A stretch of 64,000 bases of DNA from Franzmannia qiaohouensis (GTDB taxonomy: Bacteria; Pseudomonadota; Gammaproteobacteria; Pseudomonadales; Halomonadaceae), in contig NZ_JARWAM010000003.1 in assembly GCF_031451695.1 (NCBI RefSeq), forward strand, positions 303,163 through 367,162, written 5' to 3'. The notes under the pieces are model-generated. The model was not told where the DNA came from and did not search any database. It saw only the letters and a program-made list of their open reading frames with translations. The translations under genes were made by a program, and so were the position numbers. Of the stretch, positions 8,890 through 16,740 are shown in pieces (position 1 is the first letter of the stretch; every line of letters starts with the position of its first letter).

Positions 8890-9096
8890 ATGGCAACTGG
8901 CACAGTTAAGTGGTTTAACGACGCAAAAGGTTTTGGCTTTATCGCACCGAGCGACGGTGGTGATGACGTTTTTGCCCACTTCTCCGCCATTCAGGCAGAA
9001 GGCTTCAAATCCCTGGAAGAAGGCAGTTCCGTCTCTTTTGACGTGACCCAGGGCCAGAAAGGTCTTCAGGCCTCGAATATCAAGCAACTCGCATAA
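8890..9096 (+). CDS. cold-shock protein (CspA family), second copy
   Basis: 68-residue CspA-type protein with intact RNP1 (KGFGFI) and RNP2 (VFAHF), nearly identical to the copy at 6544. ATG at 8890 follows AAAGGAT; the in-frame extension to 8857 runs into the conserved leader and is not coding. Role as for the first copy: single-stranded RNA binding in the cytoplasm, probably cold-induced through its leader. Confidence 0.96.
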   Translation: MATGTVKWFNDAKGFGFIAPSDGGDDVFAHFSAIQAEGFKSLEEGSSVSFDVTQGQKGLQASNIKQLA

Positions 9097-9115
9097 CCTA
9101 ACGGTTAACGAGTCT

Positions 9116-9165
9116 TCGAACCCCCGGGTTCGATATCAGGGCCCGCCTCGGCGGGCCCTGATGCG
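9116..9165 (+). terminator. double stem-loop terminator of second csp gene
   Basis: TCGAACC/GGTTCGA (9116-9133) then ATCAGGGCCCGC-CTCG-GCGGGCCCTGAT (9135-9162) followed by GCGTTGTGGCTA, the same tail as after the first csp gene. Confidence 0.8.
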
Positions 9166-9243
9166 TTGTGGCTACTGGAAAACTTGGCCCTGGCCAGGAG
9201 ATGCCATGACCTACTCCTGGAAGCACTCGATCCGGACGGTGCC

Positions 9244-9678
9244 TCACCGCCTGGTCAGCGCCGCTCGCCGCAGGCAGGCCAGATGCAAAAACGGCACCAG
9301 CAGCGGGCTGGCAAAACTGCCCGTCGCCACGATGATCACACCCTCCGGCGCCGCCCAGCCTGCCTCGATCAGGCCCACCAGCAGCAGCGAGACGCTCAGC
9401 AGTCCAGCGCCCAAACAGGCAGCCCGCCACCACCACAGCGCCCCAATCAGTCCCTCATCGCAGTGCCAGAGGTAGGTAATCGCCAGCCGCCACAGGCCGA
9501 AGATCCCCAGGTAGCCCAGCAGCAGGAAGTGCAGGATCGCCAGCTCTTCCAAGCGCCAGGGAAACCCCACCGTCATTAGCAGAGCCAGGCTGAAGAAGAG
9601 ACAGAACAGGCTCGCCGGCAGCGCCAGCACGAGCAACTCGGCAGCAATCAGGATGCGATGGACGCTTTCTCTGTTCAT
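9244..9678 (-). CDS. small integral membrane protein (144 aa)
   Basis: The minus frame encodes about four hydrophobic helices (starting LLVLALPASLFCLFFSLALL, then LAILHFLLLGYLGIFGLW, CLGAGLLSVSLLLVGLI and a last segment near VIIVATGSFA), with basic ends. The plus-strand frames over it are Gln/Arg-rich shadows. Family not recognised. It is convergent with the second csp gene. Confidence 0.6.
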   Translation of the reverse strand: MNRESVHRILIAAELLVLALPASLFCLFFSLALLMTVGFPWRLEELAILHFLLLGYLGIFGLWRLAITYLWHCDEGLIGALWWWRAACLGAGLLSVSLLLVGLIEAGWAAPEGVIIVATGSFASPLLVPFLHLACLRRAALTRR

Positions 9679-10140
9679 GTTGCGATAAGGACCGATTCAA
9701 GGGTGTGATACTCGCCGCAGTGCCTCTACATACCCCGCGGCAATCACAGAGATGCCAGGCAATCTGCTACACCGGCCAGCCCCACCAAGCGCTGACCAGC
9801 TCGCATACTACACCATCGCGTATTAAATCATCGGCAGGCCCTTCGAGGCGAACGGCTTCCTGGACACGGGGACCCATCAGGGGGGGGGCGACCAGCGGCA
9901 CGCATGATGCCGACGAACTGGCCGACCTACTGCCCTTCAAAACGGAGTGGACACGCCATCGTCCATGAAATGATGGCGCACTAAATGGGGATGCACCTCT
10001 GGAGCGCCTGTTTCAGGCGCATACGGCTATCACCCAACGTAGATCAGGGCCCGCTTCGGCGGACCCTGATACGTTGTTAGGCCATTCTGCTCGCCGCAGC
10101 TAGGCCAGATGTAAAACCCGCAAGGAAAATAACCCCGGAT
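9679..10140. other. gene-free stretch
   Basis: No credible gene. A run of nine G at 9880-9888 interrupts weak coding-like sequence, and the plus frame 9705-9968 is Thr/Ser/Arg-rich without family likeness; this could be a decayed gene. Near its right end lies an orphan copy of the csp-type terminator, given separately. Confidence 0.4.
10043..10070 (+). repeat. orphan third copy of the csp terminator hairpin
   Basis: ATCAGGGCCCGC-TTCG-GCGGACCCTGAT repeats the stem at 9135-9162 with one mismatch and the same ACGTTGT tail, but there is no csp gene upstream of it. Confidence 0.65.
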
Positions 10141-10293
10141 TTACCCGCACTTGCAGTCATGACCGCAGTCGACCGAACCGTCGGCATGACCGCTGGCACA
10201 GGACTGGGAGCAGTACAGCTTGCCATCCTTCTCGATCGAGCTGCGATCGACTGCACACTTGCACTTAGGGCATGCACACTCTTGCTGAGACAT
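10141..10293 (-). CDS. bacterial metallothionein (SmtA/BmtA type)
   Basis: A 50-residue ORF starts MSQQECACPKCKCAV and ends CGHDCKCG. It has nine Cys and two His, the same ligand count as the Zn4Cys9His2 cluster of cyanobacterial SmtA and Pseudomonas BmtA, with the family's CxCxxCxC start, central YCSQSCASGH and terminal CGHDCKC. Preceded by AAGGAGG at seven bases. Cytoplasmic zinc (or cadmium/copper) store and buffer. The annotated-looking frame 10077-10277 on the same strand is a shadow. No SmtB-type repressor gene is nearby. Confidence 0.92.
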   Translation of the reverse strand: MSQQECACPKCKCAVDRSSIEKDGKLYCSQSCASGHADGSVDCGHDCKCG

Positions 10294-10551
10294 CACGAAC
10301 CTCCTTGGCTGTATGTACTCTCCAATAGCATAGTCCGGTCAGGCGGTGTTATGTAATTACGTTTAGGCGGGGAGTTATTGTCTAGGTGCGGACCAGCACC
10401 TCCCCACGACATTGCCGCGCCTACTCTCATAACTTAAAATCCACCACTGGCGTGTTATGATATTTCAACTCATAAGCAGTATTTCTTGCATGACCTCACC
10501 GTAACGCACGCGCATAATAGTGCACAGCAGGCGCAATATATGCGATTATTT

Positions 10552-10911
10552 TCAATCTACCCTCAGCCTGATGGTCAATTTTTCCACAACATCCACAACC
10601 AATTGGCGATCGCTTGGCTTTAGAGGCGACAACAACTGTTTCACTCTACTTGCCTGATCATCGACATGCGAGCTGGCCTGGCCGAGCAGCTCGGCGGCTT
10701 CGCAATTTAAAATCTCAGCAAGTTCAATTAAACGCACAATATTGGGAATTACCCGTCCACGCTCGATACGCGAAACGGCTTCATTACCAACGCCTAAGCG
10801 CTCAGCAACTTCTTCCTGGGTCAGTTGACTGAGAACCCGCTGTTTGGCAATGGCTCGGCCAATACTGCCTGCTAGCCGTTCCTGTTCAGTTTTATTCACA
10901 ACGCCCTCCAT
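10552..10911 (-). CDS. XRE-family HTH regulator
   Basis: 119 residues with an N-terminal helix-turn-helix (LTQEEVAERLGVGNEAVSRIERGRVIPN, about residues 30-60) of the Cro/CI type, then a short helical tail, perhaps for dimerisation. No sensor domain. The bases upstream hold repeated GGTTGA words (10924, 10961, 10981) that may be its own operators. A start at the internal V/M codons near residue 5 is also possible. Confidence 0.82.
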   Translation of the reverse strand: MEGVVNKTEQERLAGSIGRAIAKQRVLSQLTQEEVAERLGVGNEAVSRIERGRVIPNIVRLIELAEILNCEAAELLGQASSHVDDQASRVKQLLSPLKPSDRQLVVDVVEKLTIRLRVD

Positions 10912-11534
10912 GTAGACCTAGATGGTTGAGGAGCGACCTATTGACATGAAGGACTGTTTAGGTTGAATATCACCCTATTGGGTTGAGCTAGAAGCACACA
11001 TTTACACTATGCATTTTTTTGATACCCGATGATACATACAAGCCTGCCAGCGTGCCACAAGAACGCTAGGTTTCAGAAAGAAATACTGGTTTTTTACAAT
11101 TTTTCAGTTTCTTACGCTGATGTAAAAGGGGCTTCTATGCGGAATAGCTGATGAACTTCGCGTTCAGCTAAACAAGAAAAATGTAACAGAGGGAAATTTT
11201 TTTTAATCGGAAATGGGCCACAGGCTTACATTCCGAAAAATGCTTTCAATTATTGGCGTTATGGATGTCAAGGAGGGGGCGGCATGAGGGATGTGAGACG
11301 ATCAACGGCTGATGCTAAGTCCCCCTCCATCATCGAGCCAGGTGACAACTCGACACCCTTTGCTATTGGTCCCGCTGCATATGGCTCTCAACCGGGAGCG
11401 GGCTAGTAATTCACAACCTGCGTCTCGCCCTATGGCTGACACATAGCACAGTGGCAGGGAGTTCATGCAGGCAGTAGTGACCATGACATAACAAGCGGGC
11501 GCTGAAATGAGCTGGACAACACAATGAGGCTCTG
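10912..11534. other. AT-rich stretch without a gene
   Basis: About 620 bases, visibly richer in A and T than the surroundings, with runs such as A/T-only tracts near 11080-11210. GGTTGA recurs at 10924, 10961 and 10981. A sigma70-like pair TTGACA (10941-10946) and TGAATA (10964-10969) 17 bases apart points rightward. The minus frame 11302-11484 has no family likeness and is not called. Confidence 0.4.
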
Positions 11535-13322
11535 ATGAACACCATTAATGAGCAACGACGACTTCATCACGCCGTTGTTAGCGTCGCTACCGCTGTATCT
11601 GGAAAAAATGACGAAGCGTTTCTGCATCAGCTCACCGTTCATATGGCTGAGGCGCTATTTGCTGACGTCGGGTTCATTGCTCTTCTCGACAAGCAAGATC
11701 CTGATATTGCACACACGCTGACGCTGTATGTTAATGGCCAGCACCAGGACAATTTTGCCTACTACCTACCCGGAGTTCCATGCCATAAGGTGATGGTCGA
11801 ACAGGAGTGCATTGTTCATGAGGGCGCTGCCATCATGCTGCCAGCCGAGACCAACGGCGCGCTCTCTTGGGTGAATGGATATGTAGGACGTAGACTGGAT
11901 GATAGCCATGGGCAGCCGCTGGGTCTTATCGGCGTGATGTTCAAAAAGCCGCTGAGCGACGTCAATATTGTGCGTAATGTGTTGCAGATTTTTGCCGCCA
12001 GGACCGCATCAGAGCTCGAGCGTCAGCAAGATGAAGCACGAATACGCCAACTAGCCTTTTGTGACCCCGGCACTCAATTACCTAATCGTGCCGCCTTTAT
12101 GCGCCATCTAGAGTACGTCCTGACTAACCATCAACCGTCAAAGACAGCTCTACTACTACTGGATCTTAACCATTTCAAAGAGATTAACGACACCGCTGGT
12201 CACGATTTGGGAGACTCGGTCCTAAAGACTATAGCTGATCGCTTCTCCGCATCGTTAAGTACGGGCGAATTCTTGGCCCGTTCAGGTGGTGATGAATTTA
12301 TTGTCATTTGCCCAACGGCAGGTGAGGTTGGCGCACTCGCCACCGCTCGACGGCTTTGCGATAGTATTGAACTACCAATTGTAGTAGAACAGCACTCTTT
12401 CCAAGTTTCCGTGGGAATCGGTATTTCACTTTATCCAAGGCATGCGGTAACGCCTCTCGAACTGTTGAGACGCGCTGACATTGCCATGTATCAAGCGAAG
12501 CGTGAAAAACTCCCCATTTGCATATTCGAGCCTTGGATGGAGCGTGTCGTCTCCGAACAACTACATATCGCCAAACGCCTTGCCTCTGCCATAGCAGGAA
12601 AAAGGCTGAGCCTGCACTTTCAGCCTCAGGTAGATTTACATAGCGGCAAGTTGATTGGCGCCGAAGCCCTTTGCCGATGGGTTGACGAGGAGCTTGGCAA
12701 CGTATCGCCGGGCAAGTTCATTCCCATCGCCGAAGAGCGCGGCATGATCGTCGCACTTGGCCATTGGGTCATCGAAGAAGCCTGCAGGCAGCTTGCCGCG
12801 TGGCATCAGCAAGGTCAGGACATGCCGGGACAGTTGGCAATTAACATTGCAGCCATCCAGTTTGAAGAAGACGACCTGGTCACCCACTTGTTCAACAGCT
12901 GCACCCACTTCGATGTCCCCCCATCTAAACTCAGTCTGGAAATTACCGAAAGCGGTATCATGGGCAATCCCGAAAAAGCCATCTCCATGACAGAAGTGTT
13001 GAAGAGCAAGGGGCTAGGGCTGTCGATCGATGATTTTGGAACCGGATACTCATCGCTGGCTTATCTAAAGCGCTTTTCTGCAGATAAAATAAAAATCGAT
13101 ATCTCTTTCGTCCGCGACATGCTGATTAGCGACAATGACCGTGCCATTATCGCAACGATCATTGCTATGGCGAACACACTTGGGATGGAGACGATTGCGG
13201 AAGGCATTGAGCACCAGGGTCAGGCAAGCGCATTACTCTCGATGGGGTGCTCTCAGGCACAGGGGTACTACTTTGACCGGCCATTGACGGCCGAGCAGTT
13301 TGCCCAACGCTGGCTCTCCTAG
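11535..13322 (+). CDS. GAF-GGDEF-EAL c-di-GMP enzyme
   Basis: Cytoplasmic 595-residue protein: GAF-like sensor (about 10-165), GGDEF domain with intact GGDEF at 251-255 but no RxxD inhibition site, and an EAL domain. EAL sits at 377-379 and the other phosphodiesterase signatures follow (SLEITES, IDDFGTGYSSLAYL, KIDISFV, AEGIEH, QGYYF). Both activities look possible; in such proteins the GGDEF part often regulates the EAL part. Codon use (many A/T-ending codons in the first two thirds) is less GC-rich than its neighbours, suggesting transfer together with the AT-rich stretch upstream. Confidence 0.88.
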   Translation: MNTINEQRRLHHAVVSVATAVSGKNDEAFLHQLTVHMAEALFADVGFIALLDKQDPDIAHTLTLYVNGQHQDNFAYYLPGVPCHKVMVEQECIVHEGAAIMLPAETNGALSWVNGYVGRRLDDSHGQPLGLIGVMFKKPLSDVNIVRNVLQIFAARTASELERQQDEARIRQLAFCDPGTQLPNRAAFMRHLEYVLTNHQPSKTALLLLDLNHFKEINDTAGHDLGDSVLKTIADRFSASLSTGEFLARSGGDEFIVICPTAGEVGALATARRLCDSIELPIVVEQHSFQVSVGIGISLYPRHAVTPLELLRRADIAMYQAKREKLPICIFEPWMERVVSEQLHIAKRLASAIAGKRLSLHFQPQVDLHSGKLIGAEALCRWVDEELGNVSPGKFIPIAEERGMIVALGHWVIEEACRQLAAWHQQGQDMPGQLAINIAAIQFEEDDLVTHLFNSCTHFDVPPSKLSLEITESGIMGNPEKAISMTEVLKSKGLGLSIDDFGTGYSSLAYLKRFSADKIKIDISFVRDMLISDNDRAIIATIIAMANTLGMETIAEGIEHQGQASALLSMGCSQAQGYYFDRPLTAEQFAQRWLS

Positions 13323-13398
13323 GCATTGCCTGAAACATCAGCAAGCGCAAGGCCAGTCCTGTTCCCGATGCACCACCCCACGCCCCTCGCCGTGCCCC

Positions 13399-13935
13399 CT
13401 ACCGCGCCATCTCTCCGAGCCGCTCGAGCTCACCATCGTGCAGGGATACGAGCAGCGGCTCGCCGCGCTGGTTGACGCGAAACTGGCCGTAGCGGGCAAG
13501 CTCAAAGCGTTCGGCGTGGCCCTCCTGAAAGAAGAAGGCGTCGGTGGCAAAGCGCACGCGGCCGTTACGCACGCGATAGCGCAGGCGCATCTCATCCTCT
13601 TCCAGCGCCTGTTCGCCGCCATCGAGACGTTGGAAGTCGGCGACGTGCTGCGCATCCAGCTGGACGACCACATGGCCATCGGCGGCCAGCGGCTCGCCGC
13701 TCTCCGAGCGCTGGGCACCGCGCGCCTCGCTGATGCGGTTGGCGAGTTCGAAGTTCAGCGCCATGTAGTCGCCCTGCATCAATGAGCGCGGATCTACCGG
13801 CGCCAACTCGAGATACACCACCTCGCCTTCGGCGAGGTGGCGCTCCTTGGCCCAGATCGCCCAGTTGACCAGCGCCAGGACCACCAGGGTGGCAACCACC
13901 ACCAGGCCCCGGCGCCGCTTAACGGAGGACATCAT
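13399..13935 (-). CDS. GDYXXLXY-domain membrane-anchored protein
   Basis: 178 residues: one N-terminal membrane helix (about 10-28), then an extracytoplasmic domain holding MQGDYMALNF, the GDYxxLxY signature. Last gene of a three-gene operon; its ATG overlaps the stop of the DUF4401 gene. This trio is a recurrent conserved set of unknown function in proteobacteria. Confidence 0.82.
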   Translation of the reverse strand: MMSSVKRRRGLVVVATLVVLALVNWAIWAKERHLAEGEVVYLELAPVDPRSLMQGDYMALNFELANRISEARGAQRSESGEPLAADGHVVVQLDAQHVADFQRLDGGEQALEEDEMRLRYRVRNGRVRFATDAFFFQEGHAERFELARYGQFRVNQRGEPLLVSLHDGELERLGEMAR

Positions 13936-14996
13936 CGCACCACCTCCCCGTCACCCCGTCGCCCCCAGCGCTGCAGCCCCCAGCGCAGCGCCAGCAGCAG
14001 CACGCCCAGCGCCAGCAGCGTCGCCGACTTGGTCAGCAGCGTGACCTCCAGCCAGTAGTAGTAGTTGGCCGTGGCCAGCAGCAACAACAGCACGCCAAGC
14101 GCGATGATCAGCCGGTGAGCGATGGCAAATCCCAGCGTGATCACCACTACCGCCTGGCTAAGGCCATGGGCCTGCAGCGAGAGCAACATGACGACGACGG
14201 CGGCGCCATAAGCCGCCATCCGCACGCGAGGTGCCATGGCGTGCGCCTCGCGTTGGAAGATATGGCGGAGCAGCAGCAACAGCCCCAGCGTGGCCAGTGC
14301 ATCGCCCATCCAGGGCGCCAGCCAGGCCAGCACCAGGCCATCCCGATGAAGCTCCATGAGCAGCGACTGGCCGGAATACTCCATCACCTGAATGGCCAGC
14401 AGGCCCAGCAGCAGGCCATGGCCCAGTGCCTGGCACTGGCGCATTCGTGCCGGCCAGCGAAACTCGTTGAGCCACAGCGCCACGGCTACCAGCAGCATCA
14501 GGCCGCCGGCGATGGGCGCCGCCGAGAGGCTCTCGCTCAAGGCCATGTAGAGCGCCAGGCTCGCGGCCAACGCCGACAGGGCGCGATGGGTAAGGCTCGG
14601 CATGACCAGGGCGAGTATCACCTGGAGCAGCAGCAGCGCCCACCACAGGCCGGCGGTCTGATTGACCAGGGCATGGGCCAGCGCCCAGGCCACCAGCAGC
14701 TGCCCGCAGAGACTTGCGGCCAGTCCCAGGTGCTCCACGAAATCGCCGCCGTTGCCACGCAGCAGCGCATAGGCGCCAGCGATCAATACCAGCCCCAGCG
14801 CGGCAGCGGCAATACTGCTCTCGAGTATGAACACCATCCCCATGCCAATGAAGCCGAGCAGGAACAGCGCCGCCAGCCACCCCGAGAACGCCTGCAGCGC
14901 GCGTACGAACCAGGGCGGCTCGATGGCTGGCGCCGCCTCGCCTTCGGCCAGCGTAATGCCAGCCCGGTCGAGCCTCTCTCTCAGCGATTCCGTCAT
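13932..14996 (-). CDS. DUF4401 polytopic membrane protein
   Basis: 354 residues with ten or more hydrophobic helices after a cytoplasmic N-terminus (RLDRAGITLAEGEA). Middle gene of the DUF2157-DUF4401-GDYXXLXY operon, overlapping both neighbours by ATGA. Function unknown; a membrane complex with its operon partners is an inference from the tight linkage. Confidence 0.8.
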   Translation of the reverse strand: MTESLRERLDRAGITLAEGEAAPAIEPPWFVRALQAFSGWLAALFLLGFIGMGMVFILESSIAAAALGLVLIAGAYALLRGNGGDFVEHLGLAASLCGQLLVAWALAHALVNQTAGLWWALLLLQVILALVMPSLTHRALSALAASLALYMALSESLSAAPIAGGLMLLVAVALWLNEFRWPARMRQCQALGHGLLLGLLAIQVMEYSGQSLLMELHRDGLVLAWLAPWMGDALATLGLLLLLRHIFQREAHAMAPRVRMAAYGAAVVVMLLSLQAHGLSQAVVVITLGFAIAHRLIIALGVLLLLLATANYYYWLEVTLLTKSATLLALGVLLLALRWGLQRWGRRGDGEVVR

Positions 14997-15976
14997 GCCG
15001 ACATCTCCCGATGCAGCCGCTTGAGCCAGATCACCGCCATGGCCCCCATGCCCAGCACCGCCATCGCCAGCACCAGCAAGCCGCCCGGATCCCCCTGGCG
15101 CATGAAATAGCGCCCGATCCAGGCGGTCACCACCACGATCACCGACAGGCAGCCCCCGGCCAGCATGAAAAGGTCGGCTCGCCAGTAGCGATACACGACG
15201 TAGAGCACCGCCAGCCAGGCGGGATAGACCAGTGCGGCAGCCGAGAAGCCCGACCGCTCATCGAAGAGCCAGGCGAGCACCAACAGCGTCACAGGGACGC
15301 CGCTGCCCAGCGCCAGCAGGCACGTGGCCCAGCCGGCCGACAGCCATCGCCAGCGCCGCGCACCCAGCTCCCACACCACCAACGCCGAGGTATTGAGCAC
15401 GAACAGCCCCCACAGGGCGGCAGCGTCACCGATGAAGAAGGGGCCGAAGGCGCCGCTCCAGGTACGGAAATAGAGCGCCACGGAGAGGTTGAGCAGGCCG
15501 AGCCACAGGACCCACAGCGCATCGAAGCGCGCCACCAGCGCCCAGGGCAGCATCAGTAGCGCCCAGATGCAGAACAGTTGCCAGGGGTCGGCTCCGGTCT
15601 GGTAGACCTGTCCAAACAGCGCCAGCAGCACGCCCAGCAGCAGCGTGGCCGCCGTCAGCGCCGCCCGCGCGACCATGCGTTTCACAACGCCACGCCCCTC
15701 GGCCCAGCAGTAGACGGCAATCGCCGCCACCAGCGCCACTTGCACCAGCCCGAAGCGCAGCCAGCGGGGCATCTCGCTCCAGTTGTAGGCGACCAGGAAC
15801 ATCACCGCGAAGACCAGCGCCAGCGTACCCAGCCACAACAACAGCCGGTCCACGAACAGGCCCCAGGCCCGCCCCGACGGATGCAGCCCGGAGAGCGCGA
15901 CCGCCTGCCCCACCTGCCCGGGGGGTATTGCCCCCTGCTCGATCAATGCCGCCAGCTCACGGCGAGTAGAAGCCAT
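14993..15976 (-). CDS. DUF2157 polytopic membrane protein
   Basis: 327 residues. The N-terminal 45 residues form a soluble helical segment (RRELAALIEQGAIPPGQV) typical of DUF2157, followed by about ten membrane helices. First gene of the operon; its upstream region carries a candidate Zur-type site about 80 bases before the start. Function unknown. Confidence 0.82.
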   Translation of the reverse strand: MASTRRELAALIEQGAIPPGQVGQAVALSGLHPSGRAWGLFVDRLLLWLGTLALVFAVMFLVAYNWSEMPRWLRFGLVQVALVAAIAVYCWAEGRGVVKRMVARAALTAATLLLGVLLALFGQVYQTGADPWQLFCIWALLMLPWALVARFDALWVLWLGLLNLSVALYFRTWSGAFGPFFIGDAAALWGLFVLNTSALVVWELGARRWRWLSAGWATCLLALGSGVPVTLLVLAWLFDERSGFSAAALVYPAWLAVLYVVYRYWRADLFMLAGGCLSVIVVVTAWIGRYFMRQGDPGGLLVLAMAVLGMGAMAVIWLKRLHREMSA

Positions 15977-16053
15977 GTCGTGTCCTTACGTAGTGTCCCA
16001 TATCCGGTCCGAGACCAAACCTCATCCTAGTGCGGCATCTTGCGGAAATAAAA

Positions 16054-16068
16054 TGATACGACATAACA
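16054..16068. promoter_or_regulatory. candidate Zur-type site
   Basis: TGATACGACATAACA matches the gammaproteobacterial Zur word TGTTATAATATAACA at 11 of 15 bases, in the gap (15977-16298) between the DUF2157 operon and the zinc locus. It could serve the DUF2157 operon to the left or a lost gene to the right. Confidence 0.35.
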
Positions 16069-16244
16069 CTTTAATGCTGTCCCGCGCTCTGCTACTGCCT
16101 CGGGCCCCTTCTCACTTCTTTCTAGCCGTCGAGAAAGTGCCGGACTCCTGCTGGGGTGAGGCCCCCTGCCGGGCAAGCTGATAGGAGAGCCCATCAACAC
16201 GCCTCAGCCGGCCTAAGCAACATCTCCATCAAGGCAGTACCGCC

Positions 16245-16273
16245 ACCGGCCCCTCATGGAGCCGGTCGTTTTT
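16245..16273 (+). terminator. stem-loop with T-tract and no gene before it
   Basis: ACCGGC (16245-16250) pairs with GCCGGT (16261-16266), followed by CGTTTTT. It reads rightward, yet no plus-strand gene is recognisable in 15977-16244, so it may end a small transcript or be left over from a lost gene. Confidence 0.45.
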
Positions 16274-16298
16274 CTGCACCGACGATGCACTCGCCTTA

Positions 16299-16589
16299 TC
16301 AGACGACCTCGCGCTGGCCGCTGGGCTGCAGCCGTTCGAGCAGGGCCGCCATGTCTTCCGGGGTAAAGGAGCGATCAAAGGCGATGTCGTAGTAGAAACC
16401 GTCCTCGATCACCGGGCCGATCACCTTGCCGGCAACGGTATTGCGCGCCAGGCCCGGACCAATCGCCGCCGCCACCTCGGCGACGCTGGTAGGGGGCGCA
16501 AAGCGGCGCTGCGCGCCATCCGGCAGGGTGATGACAATGCTCACAATGGGCGTATCGAGCTCTGTCACTTGTTGTTGCGGTTGGCGCAT
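16299..16589 (-). pseudogene. threonyl-tRNA synthetase fragment (thrS-like paralogue)
   Basis: The 96-residue frame starts at 16589 behind AGGAG. Residues 16-55 are a ThrRS-type TGS domain (VITLPDGAQRRFAPPTSVAEV, then AAAIGPGLARNTVAGKV). It jumps straight to IGPVIEDGFYYDIAFDRSF and TPEDMAALLERL, which in ThrRS lies about 80 residues further on, and then stops. The catalytic and anticodon-binding domains are missing. Known zinc-limitation loci carry a second thrS next to COG0523 and zur, so this is probably the wreck of such a gene. A short expressed TGS protein cannot be excluded. Confidence 0.7.
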
Positions 16590-16617
16590 TCCTTGGACTC
16601 CTGCTAGTGATAGCGGC

Positions 16618-16740
16618 CTAGCGCGCTGGTGCCGTGATGACGTGAACCGCATCGCCTCGTAGGGCGTTGTAAAAGCAGCCGGGGCGTCCGGTATGGCAGG
16701 CAGGTCCTTCCATGTCACCCAACCTCACTCGCCCGTCGTT
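16618..16740 (-). pseudogene. 3' remnant of a hisI-like (PRA-CH) paralogue
   Basis: In the -1 frame relative to the end of the COG0523 gene, the minus strand reads MEGPACHTGRPGCFYNALRG and ends VITAPAR then TAG. ACHTGR and the second Cys are the C-terminal metal-binding signature of phosphoribosyl-AMP cyclohydrolase. The rest of the gene is gone; its 5' side runs into the last codons of the COG0523 gene. Zinc-limitation loci elsewhere carry a second hisI in this position. Too short to be functional. Confidence 0.72.

Noticed and set aside
9705..9968. 87-codon frame across a run of nine G
   Set aside because: Composition is not protein-like and no start signal; at most a decayed gene.
10077..10277. 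66-codon frame on the minus strand
   Set aside because: It is a shadow; another frame of the same bases encodes a clear metallothionein with a good ribosome site.
10347..10467. Two Zur-like words (TGTTATGTAATTACG at 10347, TGTTATGATATTTCA at 10453) upstream of the metallothionein
   Set aside because: The region is AT-rich so partial matches are expected, and zinc-bound Zur would repress a zinc-storage gene when it is needed.
14115..15110. 331-codon plus-strand frame
   Set aside because: Gln/His/Arg-rich antisense shadow of the DUF4401 and DUF2157 membrane genes.
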